Source of the DNA: Kutzneria viridogrisea
GTDB taxonomy: Bacteria; Actinomycetota; Actinomycetes; Mycobacteriales; Pseudonocardiaceae
Assembly: GCA_014138725.1 (NCBI GenBank)
Contig: JACJID010000001.1
Span: forward strand, 992,001 to 1,056,000
DNA: 64,000 nucleotides
Reading direction: 5' to 3'
Shown: positions 35,011 through 44,064 of the stretch, in pieces
Position numbering within the stretch: position 1 is the stretch's first letter
Layout of the letters: each line of letters starts with the position of its first letter
Notes under the pieces: generated by a model
The model's database searches: none
Told to the model about the DNA's origin: nothing
Seen by the model: only the letters and a program-made list of their open reading frames with translations
Translations under genes and position numbers: made by a program

Positions 35011-35114
35011 GACGCCCTTGAGCATCGCTGTCATCCGCTTGCCCACCGGCCACTTCTGCTACTCGGTGTCGATGAGCACAGAACCTTCGGCACCGCATAA
35101 GAAAAGGACATGGA

Positions 35115-35810
35115 ATGCTCGTATCAGCATCAGGGCTCGCGAAGAGCTACGACACGGGAGTGGTCACGCCCGTCCTCAGGGGGGCCGCGCTCGAACTGGA
35201 CCGCAGCCGTATCGGCGTGATCCTGGGCCCATCCGGCTCGGGGAAATCGACACTGATGAACATCATCGGCGGGGTCGATCGCGCGGACGAGGGCGTCGTC
35301 GAGGTGGACGGCGAGCGCATCACCGATCTCGACGACGACGGGCTCGTGGAGTACCGGCGGGAGAGCGTCGGCTTCGTCTTCCAGTTCTACAACCTCGTGC
35401 CCAACCTCACGGCGGGCGAGAACATCGAGGTGGTGTCGAACATCAGCAAGCAGCCGTTGGCGATCGACGAGGTGCTCGCCGCCGTCGGGCTGACCGAGAA
35501 GAAGAACCGGTTCCCCCGGGAGCTCTCTGGTGGCGAGCAGCAGCGTGTCGCGATCGCGCGAGCCATCGTGAAGAACCCGAAACTGCTGCTGTGCGATGAG
35601 CCGACCGGTGCGCTCGACATCGCGACGTCGCGCGATGTCCTCGCGCAGCTCCAGCGGGTGAACACCCAGTTCGGAACGACGATTCTGATGATTACGCACA
35701 ACGTCGCCGTCGCCGAGATGGCGCACGCCGTTTTCCGTATGCGCGACGGTGAGGTGGAGCACGCGACGCAGAATGCGGAGCCCGTGCCGGCCGAGAGGAT
35801 CAGCTGGTGA
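35115..35810 (+). CDS. MacB-type ABC transporter ATPase
   Basis: 231 residues. Walker A GPSGSGKST near 37, Q-loop VFQFYNLVPNLTAGEN, signature LSGGEQQRVAIARA, Walker B LLLCDEPTGALD and H-loop MITHN. Typical LolD/MacB-like ATPase that works with an FtsX-like permease. ATG 35115 follows gaaaaggac; the stop overlaps the permease GTG. Confidence 0.92.
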   Translation: MLVSASGLAKSYDTGVVTPVLRGAALELDRSRIGVILGPSGSGKSTLMNIIGGVDRADEGVVEVDGERITDLDDDGLVEYRRESVGFVFQFYNLVPNLTAGENIEVVSNISKQPLAIDEVLAAVGLTEKKNRFPRELSGGEQQRVAIARAIVKNPKLLLCDEPTGALDIATSRDVLAQLQRVNTQFGTTILMITHNVAVAEMAHAVFRMRDGEVEHATQNAEPVPAERISW

Positions 35811-38068
35811 CCGCCCTGCGCCACCGCGTCCGGCGCATCCTCGCCGAGCAGAAGTTCCGGTTCGCCGGCATCGTCGTCCTCGTTCTCCTGGGCAGTTTCT
35901 ACTTCACGGCGGCCACCGGCGTGGCAGGCAGCCTGGAGCGGACGGTGGACGGGTTCGCGACGGCGAACCAGCAGGAGGATCTGACCTTCACGACCGACCG
36001 GCCCCTCGCGGACATCGCGGCGTTGGGGGCGGGGTCCGGCTCGACGATCGAGGCGCAACAGCGGCACGACGTCACGCTGCCGCACGGGGTGCTGCGCGCT
36101 CTCACCGCGGGCAACAAGGTCGACGTTCCGACGGTGCTGACCGGTCGGGGCCTGCGGGGCCAAGGGGAGATCCTCCTCGATCCGCGCTTCCTGCAAGCGC
36201 AGGGCCTGCGGGTCGGTGGCGGCATCGTCCTGGAAGGCAAGCCCTTCACGATTGTCGGCACGGCGGCCGTGCCGAACTACGTCTACATCCTCAAGAACTT
36301 CTACGACGTGCTGCCGACCACCGGTTTCGGTATCGGTGTCGTGTCGGCGGCCGATATGGCGGCATTCTCGGGGGCCGCCGCGAACCCGACCGGGACCTAC
36401 GGCGTGCGTTTCCGGGACCGGGAGAACATCGAAGCGCAGACCAGGAACCTGCGCGACCGGATCCGTGCCGGCGGGTACTCGATCTCGGAGTGGATGAGCG
36501 CCTCGGACAATCCGCGGATCAGCATGGCCCAGGGCAACATCAAGAGCATGCAGGCGATGAGCTTCCCGGTGGCGGTCGCCTTCTTTCTGCTGAGCTGCGT
36601 GATCGTGAGCGTGATGGTCATGCGTACCGTGAAGTCCGACAGCGTCGTGATCGGCACGCTGTACGCGCTCGGCTACCGTCGCCGCGAGATGACTCGCCAC
36701 TACCTGGCGATACCGTTGCTGGTCGCGGCAGTGGGAGCCATCGCCGGTATGCTGCTGGCGCTGCTCGCCGTTGGGCCCGTCGTCGACTCGATGCTGTCCG
36801 CGTACAACTTGCCCGGCATCGGGACCAGCTTCTCCCCGCTCAACCTCGCGATCGCCGTGCTGATGCCGACGGTCCTGATCGGAGCGGCGAGCTTGCTGGT
36901 GATCCGTCGGATTCTCGGCAAGCGCGTCGCCGAGCTCATGAAGGGCGACGAGCAGGCGGCCAAGGTGAACGCGCTCGAACGCGCACTCCCGCTCGACCGG
37001 TTCCGGTTCGCCACGAAGTTCAGGATCCGCGAACAGGCGCGGAGCATCCCGCGCCTGCTCTTCCTGATCCTCGGTGTGGCTGCGGCGTCGATGGTCATGC
37101 TCTTCGGACTCACGTTCAACAACTCGATGAGCGTGGCCACAGAGCAGGGCTCCCTCGTGCGATACCAGTACCCCATCGAGTACAACTTCACGCAGATACA
37201 GAACCTTCAGCAGCGGCCCCTGCCGCAGGGCGCGGAGCCTTACCACACGATTCGTGTGCATCCCGAGGGAAAGGACTCGCTCGAGTTCTACCTGACGGGG
37301 GTAGAACCGAACTCGGTCGGCCTGCGGCTCAAGGACACCAGTGGTGCTGCTCTTCCGCGGGGCCAGGTGAACATCACCGCTCCGCTGGCGAGCCGGCTGG
37401 GAATCGGGGTGGGCGACACCGTCCGGTTGGTCAGCAAGCTCGACGGTGCGGCGTATACCCTGCGCATCGACGGGATCGTCCAAGCCTACAGCGAGCAGTT
37501 CATCACCATGCCCATCGACGATCTCAACCGGATGACCGGGTATCCGGCCGGGAGCTACGGCACCGTGCTCGCCGACCACGAGATGAACTTCGACAAGAAC
37601 CAACTGGCCGGGGTGCTCGACACGCGCGATCCCACGGCCTTCGACAACCTGAGCGCACCGACCGGGCTCATCGTCGGCTCGGTGACGGCGCTCGCGGTCC
37701 TGATCGCGGTCGTCATCCTCTTCCTCGTCACATCACTGATCATCGACGAGAACCGCCACTCCATCGCGCTGCTCAAGATCCTCGGCTACCGCAGGAAGGA
37801 GATCGCGAAGCTGATCCTGAACAGCTCGACACCGGCGGTAATCCTCGGTTTCGTCCTCGGGGTGCCATTGATGATCGGCTTCGGGGACGCCCTGTTCGGT
37901 GTGGTCGCCGATACCATCAACATGGTCATACCGATGGTGATAAGCCCGCTGCACGTCGTCGTCACCTTCGTGGCGATCATCGCGATATACCAGGTCACCA
38001 AACAGCTGTCGAGCAGGAAGATCCTCCGGATTCCCATGAGCGAGGCCCTGAAAGCGGGTGCCGAGTGA
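35807..38068 (+). CDS. FtsX-like (MacB) permease
   Basis: 753 residues with two FtsX modules. An N-terminal membrane segment (about 22-42) precedes a large outside domain. Segments around 250-370 form the first FtsX domain, a second outside domain follows (about 400-600), and the last segments (about 625-735) carry DENRHSIALLKILGYRRKEI. Acts with the upstream ATPase, probably using mechanical force to move peptides or lipids out of the membrane. GTG 35807 overlaps the ATPase stop. Confidence 0.88.
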   Translation: MTALRHRVRRILAEQKFRFAGIVVLVLLGSFYFTAATGVAGSLERTVDGFATANQQEDLTFTTDRPLADIAALGAGSGSTIEAQQRHDVTLPHGVLRALTAGNKVDVPTVLTGRGLRGQGEILLDPRFLQAQGLRVGGGIVLEGKPFTIVGTAAVPNYVYILKNFYDVLPTTGFGIGVVSAADMAAFSGAAANPTGTYGVRFRDRENIEAQTRNLRDRIRAGGYSISEWMSASDNPRISMAQGNIKSMQAMSFPVAVAFFLLSCVIVSVMVMRTVKSDSVVIGTLYALGYRRREMTRHYLAIPLLVAAVGAIAGMLLALLAVGPVVDSMLSAYNLPGIGTSFSPLNLAIAVLMPTVLIGAASLLVIRRILGKRVAELMKGDEQAAKVNALERALPLDRFRFATKFRIREQARSIPRLLFLILGVAAASMVMLFGLTFNNSMSVATEQGSLVRYQYPIEYNFTQIQNLQQRPLPQGAEPYHTIRVHPEGKDSLEFYLTGVEPNSVGLRLKDTSGAALPRGQVNITAPLASRLGIGVGDTVRLVSKLDGAAYTLRIDGIVQAYSEQFITMPIDDLNRMTGYPAGSYGTVLADHEMNFDKNQLAGVLDTRDPTAFDNLSAPTGLIVGSVTALAVLIAVVILFLVTSLIIDENRHSIALLKILGYRRKEIAKLILNSSTPAVILGFVLGVPLMIGFGDALFGVVADTINMVIPMVISPLHVVVTFVAIIAIYQVTKQLSSRKILRIPMSEALKAGAE

Positions 38069-38241
38069 CCCACAGGAGCATCGACAGGTGACCACGGGCG
38101 GCGACCGAGAAGCGTCGGCTTCACGGTCCGCCGCCGACACCGTCGCGATGTCACCGCAGCCAGCCGGACCGCCCACGACGCGGCGTTCCTGTCGCTCGAC
38201 GGCGGCCGGCAGCGTCGTGACCAGCGCAAACAAAGTAAAAA

Positions 38242-38280
38242 GGAACAGGAGTCACCCGTAACGAGTGGCGATCCTGTTCC
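38242..38280. terminator. Hairpin after the MacB-type operon
   Basis: ggaacagga (38242-38250) pairs with tcctgttcc (38272-38280) around a 21-base loop. It lies about 170 bases after the permease stop and eight bases before the next gene. It could be a weak terminator or a 5' element of the lipoprotein gene. Confidence 0.4.
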
Positions 38281-38287
38281 CATCCTT

Positions 38288-39061
38288 GTGGTGCCCCCGG
38301 CCCGGGGCTGGTGTCCTGGACTGGTGCGTCCTGCTGTGCTGGCGGCCCTCGCGCTGTGCCTGGTCCTGGCCGGGTGCGGCGGGGGCCTCTCGCGTGCCGA
38401 GTACGAGCACGCGGCCGAGAGTGGGATCGCCGCCCGCGACCGGCAGTCGCACCTGGCCTCCGCCCAATTGGAACTGGCGGCACTGCGAACCCACCTACCG
38501 GGACTGGACTGGGGCCCGCACGCCAGCGACGAGTTGTGCGACCTGGACCTGAGCGGGCACACCACCTTCGGGTCCCCGCCACCGGACTCACTGGCATGCC
38601 GGACCAGCGTCGTGCAGTACACCGGATTCGACGGGGACCTACCGGCAGCCATCCGGCGCCTCGACGACAGCCTCACCGCGGCGGGCTGGACCCGCGGCAC
38701 CACCGACGTGAACATGCCCATCAACTACTACCAGTGGTACAAGGGCCGGCCGGAGGGCCCGCGGACCTACGACGCGGGCAGCCTGCCCGGCCTGTACTAC
38801 ACCGCTGCGCACACGACCGCGTGCGCGGCCCAGCCGCAGCCGTGGAGCCTGGCGGTGACCTGGCTGGAAGCCGGACAGCCCCTGGGACCAGGGCAATACA
38901 CCGTGTCCCGGTACAGCACGACCGACACCCCGTTCTACCAGCACAGAGACCCTCTGGACCGCTCGGCGGCGGCGCTGGCGCTGCTGGCCACACATCACTA
39001 CGTGACTGTGCTGGTCCTGTCGCTGCGCTGCGTCTACACGCCCACCGACCTGCGGAACTAA
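38288..39061 (+). CDS. Putative secreted lipoprotein
   Basis: 257 residues (start uncertain between GTG 38288 and GTG 38291). A hydrophobic signal ends in lipobox LVLAGC near residue 29, predicting a lipid-anchored extracytoplasmic protein. The mature part has several Cys (DELCDLD, LACRTS, HTTACAA) that could form disulfides. No known domain recognised; such lipoproteins are common in actinomycetes. No clear partner gene. Confidence 0.65.
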   Translation: MVPPARGWCPGLVRPAVLAALALCLVLAGCGGGLSRAEYEHAAESGIAARDRQSHLASAQLELAALRTHLPGLDWGPHASDELCDLDLSGHTTFGSPPPDSLACRTSVVQYTGFDGDLPAAIRRLDDSLTAAGWTRGTTDVNMPINYYQWYKGRPEGPRTYDAGSLPGLYYTAAHTTACAAQPQPWSLAVTWLEAGQPLGPGQYTVSRYSTTDTPFYQHRDPLDRSAAALALLATHHYVTVLVLSLRCVYTPTDLRN

Positions 39062-39398
39062 ACCCATGCACCCGCGCCTCACCGGGCGCGACGGCATCAT
39101 CCCTCACGCCTGGCCAATCCTGGCCGGATGCGCGGCACTCCCGATGCCACCGGCACCTCCGTGGCGCTCACTATCCTGGCGCCGTGGCTGACCAGTGTGC
39201 GCAACCAGTCCCGGATCCCAGCCGGCGACCTTCCCCGACACCCCAGACCGCGGCCCACCGCTGTCCCGACCAGCAGCGCCCCGGCACCTTGACCATCCAG
39301 GCAGCGGCGCTGGACCTGTCGGCACACCGGATCGCGCAGTACGTCAACCTCGCCCCCAGTGACACGCCCGCGCCATGCGGCACAAGGAGTTGAGGACG
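39062..39398. other. Intergenic stretch, no gene recognised
   Basis: 337 bases between the lipoprotein and a small hypothetical gene. Short frames on both strands look like shadows without ribosome sites. No repeat or hairpin of note. Confidence 0.4.
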
Positions 39399-39839
39399 AT
39401 GCCGAGCCGCATCACCCGGGACGTGCTCGTGGAGTTCTCGCAGTTCGTGCTGTTCGACGTCTTCGGTGATGCCTCACTCGCCGAGATCGACATCCCGAGG
39501 GACTCAGCGTGGGTGGCTGCCAGCGGTTACGGCGGAGCCCGGTTTCACGCCATGGACCAGTCGATTTTCGCGGCGATCGCCGTCGAGGTACACCAGCACG
39601 CTCCCGCCGACCCGATGCCGGAGGTGGTCCACGGCTGCGAGGGCGAGTTCGCGACCCCGACGGGCAGGCTTCTGCTCGCGAGCCTGACCGGTAGCCCGAG
39701 CGATACCGCGATCGCCCTGCCCAGTCCCGGCCGGTACCGGTTCCGGGCCCGCCGCTGGGCGGTCGATCAGCGCGACCCGGACCGGTCCTATGACACCTTC
39801 GAGTCGTGGATCATCCAGATCTGGCACGCAACCGGATGA
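39399..39839 (+). CDS. Conserved-looking hypothetical protein
   Basis: 146 residues from ATG 39399, with gagg six bases upstream. MPSRITRDVLVEFSQFVLFD then a beta-rich middle and a C-terminal RYRFRARRWAVDQRDPDRSYD with IIQIWHA at the end. It is acidic and has no signal or membrane segment. It resembles small proteins found near toxin-immunity loci, and Imm1-like scraps follow within 300 bases, but I do not recognise the family. Confidence 0.5.
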   Translation: MPSRITRDVLVEFSQFVLFDVFGDASLAEIDIPRDSAWVAASGYGGARFHAMDQSIFAAIAVEVHQHAPADPMPEVVHGCEGEFATPTGRLLLASLTGSPSDTAIALPSPGRYRFRARRWAVDQRDPDRSYDTFESWIIQIWHATG

Positions 39840-40090
39840 GTCCAAGGCCACCGGTGTGCTGGGCGAGGTGGCCTGTGACGGTCGCTGGACCACGAGGGTG
39901 CGGCGACCACCACGGCCTGGGCAACACAGTGAGATGCGTGTGATCGCGGTGTAGGGGCTGTCGTCGCGTTCAACGTGGGTGGGTGGTGCGGCGATCGCCG
40001 TCTGCCGGTCCTGCTGGCCGAGGGCCATCGGTTGACCATGCACGGCCTGATCGGATTCGTGAAGATCTACCAAGCAGGTGAACGGCCGTC

Positions 40091-40346
40091 ATGGCACCGC
40101 AGCAACAGGTGTACTGGGACCACAGTCACGCCGACGATCCCGTCGTTATCACCAACCCTGACGACATCGGCTCCGTGCTGGCCCGTATGCGGAGAAGTAC
40201 CGGGACAAGGGCCTGTCCCGCTGGAGGTGTCGGTGGTGGAGGACTGGGACCACCTGTTGATCGTCGGCGTCCCCGGCGAGGCCGGTGTCCTGATGTGGAG
40301 CAGGCCCGAGCAGGACTCCACTCCGGACGGGCCGTGCCATTGCTAG
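40091..40346 (+). pseudogene. Imm1-like immunity protein, 5' part, frameshifted
   Basis: The first frame reads YWDHSHADDPVVITNPDDI, the usual opening of Imm1-type immunity proteins. Near 40195-40215 the frame breaks (probably two single-base losses) and the conserved core continues in another frame as VVEDWDHLLIVGVPGEAGVL. It ends at TAG 40344-40346. A matching C-terminal piece lies at 40505-40711. Confidence 0.5.
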
Positions 40347-40504
40347 AGCCACGGCTGGCTCTGCTCGTGAATGCTGGCGTCGTCTGCTCGCGAATCTCGC
40401 CGTCACCACCAAACCCTCTCTGATCTACTGGTCCGGTCTGGCGATAGGTCAGAGACGACACGGATCATGGGCGGCACTCATCTGCGTCTATGTGATTGGA
40501 GAAC

Positions 40505-40711
40505 ATGCGCCGTCGCAATTCGCGAGCGAAGCCACACGGCGGCGAACCGCCCGCCTTCTTTGAACCACTGACGTACTACTACAGGGGCAGCCACCGCGAG
40601 TTTCCGCCCGAGGACAAGATTCCGCAGTCCACTGTCGCGGAGGGGATGCGCGAGCTCCTGATGCAGAACGGAGACAAGCCCGCGTTGGTGACATGGCGGC
40701 ACGCCGAGTAG
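40505..40711 (+). pseudogene. Imm1-like immunity protein, C-terminal piece
   Basis: From ATG 40505 (tggagaa upstream) about 68 residues: PLTYYYRGSHREFPPEDKIP and GDKPALVTWRHAE, the pattern of the C-terminal third of Imm1 proteins (Y...G...eFP...IP...P..V.W). It is either the end of the broken gene at 40091-40346, separated by about 150 bases of unrelated DNA, or the remains of a second copy. It could be translated alone. Confidence 0.45.
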
Positions 40712-40964
40712 AGCTCACCCGCCCATGAGTAAATGCCTGCCCCCGCACAGGAACCCGCGTCCTAACCAGCCGAGCATCCCACAACCCACCTCCACGCACG
40801 TGGAGACCACCGGCATGAGGGGGCGTTTGGCAACGCATACGCCCGGCCCCAGCTGCAACGTCTGACTGGGCTTGATTGCGGCGGCGAGTTTTGGCCCCAC
40901 CTGGCTCGCGTGATCACGATTCGTGGGAGTGAGTTTTGGCCCCACTTGTCGATCCTCGTTCGAG

Positions 40965-41216
40965 TCAGGTGCTGTGTCCGCGGCTGCGGCGGTGGAGGTG
41001 GTTGGCGCTGAACTGGAGACCGTCCAGGAAGGCTTCGAGACCGGCGACGGGGTGGTGGTCATGGCTAGCGAGGAAGCGTCGGAGCTCTTCCCAAGCCGTT
41101 GGGCTGGTGTGAAAGAACTGCCAGGAGAGGGTGAGCAACTCGGCGGTGATCTCGTCGTGGCTGGGCCCGAAGTCCGCGTCCTCGGGCGGCAGGTCGCTGG
41201 GCTGGTAGGCAGGCAT
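40965..41216 (-). CDS. Small IS21-associated protein
   Basis: 83 residues from ATG 41216: MPAYQPSDLPPEDADFGPSH then a helical region ending HLHRRSRGHST. It lies ten bases after the IstB stop and before the right-end repeats, a place where actinobacterial IS21 elements often carry a short extra frame. Function unknown. Confidence 0.5.
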   Translation of the reverse strand: MPAYQPSDLPPEDADFGPSHDEITAELLTLSWQFFHTSPTAWEELRRFLASHDHHPVAGLEAFLDGLQFSANHLHRRSRGHST

Positions 41217-41225
41217 CGGGAACAG

Positions 41226-41335
41226 TCAGGTTGGTGGGGTGGCGTGCTGGGTGCGGGTATGGGCCAGCCGGTAGGAGTCGGTGCCGGTTTCGATGATGTT
41301 CCCTGTCAAGTGAACGTGTCGGATTGCTGTCATGG
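41226..41335 (-). pseudogene. IstB C-terminal fragment
   Basis: About 36 codons reading LTGNIIETGTDSYRLAHTRT, the conserved end of IstB helper ATPases (GNIIETGT.SYRL). The Walker motifs and the rest of the gene are absent. Confidence 0.7.
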
Positions 41336-41356
41336 TTCGCGCGTGCTGCTGTCCGG

Positions 41357-41510
41357 CTAGACCACGTAGCGCCACTTCATAGCCGGAATCCGTCCCTCGT
41401 CGGTGTGCATGAACATGTCGACCCAGGCTTGTCCGACGAACACGGGCCGAGTGAGGTTGATGTCGCCGCCGTGCTGGGTGCGCATGATCAGCCCTAAGGC
41501 GTGTTTGGTG
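41357..41510 (-). other. Open frame of unknown origin inside the IS21 remnant
   Basis: A minus-strand frame of about 50 codons reading GLIMRTQHGGDINL, VFVGQAWVDMFMHTDEG and KWRYVV before TAG at 41357-41359. It looks protein-like and ends just before the IstB fragment, but I cannot name it. Its upstream part is lost or out of frame. Confidence 0.35.
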
Positions 41511-41612
41511 AGTGGTCGGGTTGTGGCCGTTCGTCGGCGTGGCGGTGATCGTGAGCATGCATCGTGGGAAAGTCCGGTGCATCGATGAACTGCCAGCCCC
41601 TAGCATGCGTGG

Positions 41613-42536
41613 GTGAACCTTTCGCATCTCGGCTCGCCGATCGGGCCGATGATCCGCGTCCACGGCGGGTTCGCCAACCGGATGTACCGGCTCGACACCG
41701 ACCAAGGGTCGTTCGCGGTGAAGGAGTTGAATCTCGTCGACCGCCGCTGGACCTATCGCGTCGAGGACGTGTTCAGGTTTGAGCGGGCGGCCTTCGCCGC
41801 CGGCATCCCGATGCCAGAGCCGATCTCGGCCAGCCACGACACGCTCGTTCACCGATGGGTCGAGGGAGAAAAGGTGCCAGAAGCACCGGTGTCGGCGGCG
41901 TACGCGTGTGAGATCGGTGAGATCCTCGCGCGCATCCACGCGCTCGACGTCGCGTGGACCCACGTGTCGATCGAGGAACCGACGTCACGGGACTGGCCCG
42001 AGCTCGCCGCGCGGGCGGCGGCGACCGGACAGCCGTGGGCTGACGAACTCGCCTCTCACGTCGAGACGTTCCTCGCGATTGCCCACTTCGTCGACACCTG
42101 CGAACGGCCAGGCCCCATCGTGCTGACCCATAGGGACATCCAACCGTGGAACCTGCTGGCTCGAGAGGGTCGGCCGGTGGTGCTCGACTGGGAGCTCTCG
42201 GGGATGCTCGACCTGTCCAGTGAGCTCGGCTCGACCGCGCTGAGCCTCGCGAAGGGACCTGGCTTCGACGACATCAAGCCCGCCATCTTCCGCTCGGTCC
42301 TCGACGGCTATGTCGAGGGGGGCGGAGCGTTGCCGGCGTCAGGTCCAAGCTGGTTTGTGTTCATGATCGGCGGCTGGCTGGGGCACACGAGGTGGAACAT
42401 TCTCCGGTGCCTGGCCGGTGTTGAGACGAGCACCGGCCCTGACCTCGCGCTGTCGCACGAGGCCGTGCGCAACGGCGTGCGCGGCCTCCCCGACCTGTTC
42501 GGCCGACTTCCGGAGCTCGAGGTGCTGCTCGTGTGA
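41613..42536 (+). CDS. APH-family phosphotransferase carried inside the IS21 remnant
   Basis: 307 residues from GTG 41613. GGFANRMYRLDTDQGSFAVKE is the nucleotide-binding start, LTHRDIQPWNLLA the catalytic loop (HxDxxxxN) and VVLDWELSG the metal-binding site. It is intact and on the opposite strand from the IS21 genes whose place it has taken. Related proteins phosphorylate aminoglycosides, macrolides, homoserine or choline-like alcohols; substrate not predictable. It is distinct from the kinase at 2467-3456. Confidence 0.75.
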   Translation: MNLSHLGSPIGPMIRVHGGFANRMYRLDTDQGSFAVKELNLVDRRWTYRVEDVFRFERAAFAAGIPMPEPISASHDTLVHRWVEGEKVPEAPVSAAYACEIGEILARIHALDVAWTHVSIEEPTSRDWPELAARAAATGQPWADELASHVETFLAIAHFVDTCERPGPIVLTHRDIQPWNLLAREGRPVVLDWELSGMLDLSSELGSTALSLAKGPGFDDIKPAIFRSVLDGYVEGGGALPASGPSWFVFMIGGWLGHTRWNILRCLAGVETSTGPDLALSHEAVRNGVRGLPDLFGRLPELEVLLV

Positions 42537-42539
42537 CAG

Positions 42540-42690
42540 TGACCCGCGTCGTGGCCCCGTCGTGCGAGAGGGTGAGTGACGTGGTCGTAGCGCGGTCACG
42601 GTCCCGCCGGGATCGGCCAGCGTTTCCCGGAGCTGTTCGTTTTCCAAGGTGAGCTGGTTGACGGCCCGGACGAGCGCCGGGACGTCAGTT
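42540..42690 (-). other. Coiled-coil protein tail beside the IstA fragment
   Basis: One minus-strand frame reads VPALVRAVNQLTLENEQLRE then a basic tail. This looks like the C-terminus of small coiled-coil proteins accompanying some integrases. It is joined to the IstA N-terminus in a different frame, so the junction marks a rearrangement. Confidence 0.35.
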
Positions 42691-42943
42691 TCGCAGTGTG
42701 CCGCTGCTTGCGCGGCGCGTCCAGATCCGCACGCAGCGTCGCATCGATCACCGGTTTGAACGGATCCAGCCGCGACTTCCGCGGCGGCAGCTTCTTCCGC
42801 GGCCGCGGAAACGCCGACGACAGCGCCTCCCGCACCGTGCGGCGATGCACGCCGTACTTGCGCGCCAACGCCCGAACCGACAGGCCCTCGATCCTCGAGT
42901 CCCGCCGGATCGCGGCGAACAACTCGACCTTGCTCTGAGGCAT
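42684..42943 (-). pseudogene. IstA N-terminal fragment (IS21 transposase)
   Basis: From ATG 42943: KVELFAAIRRDSRIEGLSVR, ALARKYGVHRRTVREAL (helix-turn-helix) and LDPFKPVIDATLRADLDAPR, the conserved IS21 IstA start. Homology stops after RKQRHTA. The DDE catalytic domain is missing. Confidence 0.75.
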
Positions 42944-43174
42944 GCCACTCCCTCACGACAAGCAGCACGCATCCTCCTCCGACGAGCGGCTCTGTCCCCA
43001 CAATCGCGCGTCGTTTCTTCGTCAATGACGACAGCGCGTCGCTGGCACCATGTCCCAGCCAGACAGCCCCTGTCGGGGGCCAGAACTCCCCGGAACCAAC
43101 CTCGTGATCAAGCCCGTGGGGCCAGAACTCAAGAGGTCGTAGGGCGGGGCCAGAACTCACTCCCATAACCAACA

Positions 43175-43420
43175 CACCACCTCGGCCAGCAGTCCCTGGC
43201 CAGCGCCCACTACCAGCGGGCCATCTCCCGGTGGCGGGAACTCGGCGACCGCCCATCTGAAGGCCGGACGCTCACTGATCTCGGCGACATCCATCTCGCC
43301 GCCGGCAACCGGCCTGCCGCCCGTGATGCCTGGCAGCGAGCCCTGACGATCTTCGAGGAACTCGGCGGCCGCCCCGACGCCGACAAAGTCCGTGCCAAAC
43401 TCGACCAGTTGCCAGCATGA
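43175..43420 (+). pseudogene. TPR tail of an AfsR-type regulator, truncated
   Basis: About 80 codons starting at the IS21 edge: HLGQQSLASAHYQRAISRWR, LGDIHLAAGNRPAARDAW and ALTIFEELGGRPDADKVR, i.e. two tetratricopeptide repeats as at the end of large SARP/NB-ARC regulators, then TGA 43418-43420. The rest of the gene is gone. Confidence 0.55.
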
Positions 43421-43431
43421 GCAGGCGCGCA

Positions 43432-43559
43432 CGGTGTGGCGAAATGCCCTGGAGCCGTACCAGCAGCAGGGGCGTGACGAGGACACCGACCGGGTGCAGC
43501 GGCAACTCGACGAACTCGACAACCCGAGCGGCGCCAGCGATGGGCTGCACGACCGCTGA
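43432..43559 (+). pseudogene. Second TPR-tail scrap
   Basis: About 42 codons: WRNALEPYQQQGRDEDTDRV then RQLDELD and TGA 43557-43559. This is the last TPR helix pair and tail of another AfsR-type protein, right after the first fragment. Confidence 0.45.
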
Positions 43560-44064
43560 CCTGGCCGGTGTCGGGCGAGGAAATGCCACGGATTTGAGAC
43601 TGATCATGGGTGGTACGACCGCGAGTCCGCCGAGAAAGCCCTGGTCAGTGAAGATCTACATGTCAGCGGCGGTGGGATCCTACAGATGTTGTAGGATCTC
43701 GAAACTGACTTCATCTTCTCACTGCCGACTTCATCTCGACCTCATTTATGAAGTGCGGTTGAGACGACTACAGTCGGGGTGGAGTTGGTCCTGGGCCGTT
43801 TGGGTGGTGCGGTCGACATGCCGTCGCGGCGTTGCACCAGCGTGTCTGTCCGGTGGGACCGTGTTCTTTGCCAACAGCTACTCGGTAGTGAGGAGTGCTC
43901 GTGGCGAGTGCGGCCGACCCAGTGTTGCCGGTGGTCAACTTCCGATGCTCAGGTACCCGCTCGGAACAGGCCCGTCCATGGGACGTGGTCGAACTCGATG
44001 CCTTGAGCATGGCCTTGCTGTAGCGGCCTTTCCGCTGGTCCATGGGACAGAGTCGTGCCGGACT
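43560..44064. other. Intergenic stretch with repeat copy, no gene recognised
   Basis: 505 bases. At 43577-43613 is a sequence with the core tgagactgatc that recurs in the same orientation at 45550-45584. An inverted pair acttcat/atgaagt lies around 43730-43760. No convincing protein. GC content is lower than average. Confidence 0.45.

Larger units (their letters stand above)
40886..43158 (-). mobile_element. IS21-family element with replaced core
   Basis: The left end holds three copies of a ggccagaactc-type repeat (43075-43088, 43116-43130, 43144-43158). The right end holds two inverted copies, gagttttggccccac, at 40886-40900 and 40931-40945. Multiple terminal repeats are typical of IS21. 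Reading inward on the minus strand come the N-terminus of IstA, foreign DNA with a phosphotransferase gene on the opposite strand, the C-terminus of IstB and a small accessory frame. Most of istA and the first part of istB are missing, so it cannot move by itself. Confidence 0.7.

Noticed and set aside
43680-43760. Short direct repeats resembling a CRISPR-like array
   Set aside because: There are only two or three imperfect ctgacttcatct units with no regular spacers and no cas genes.
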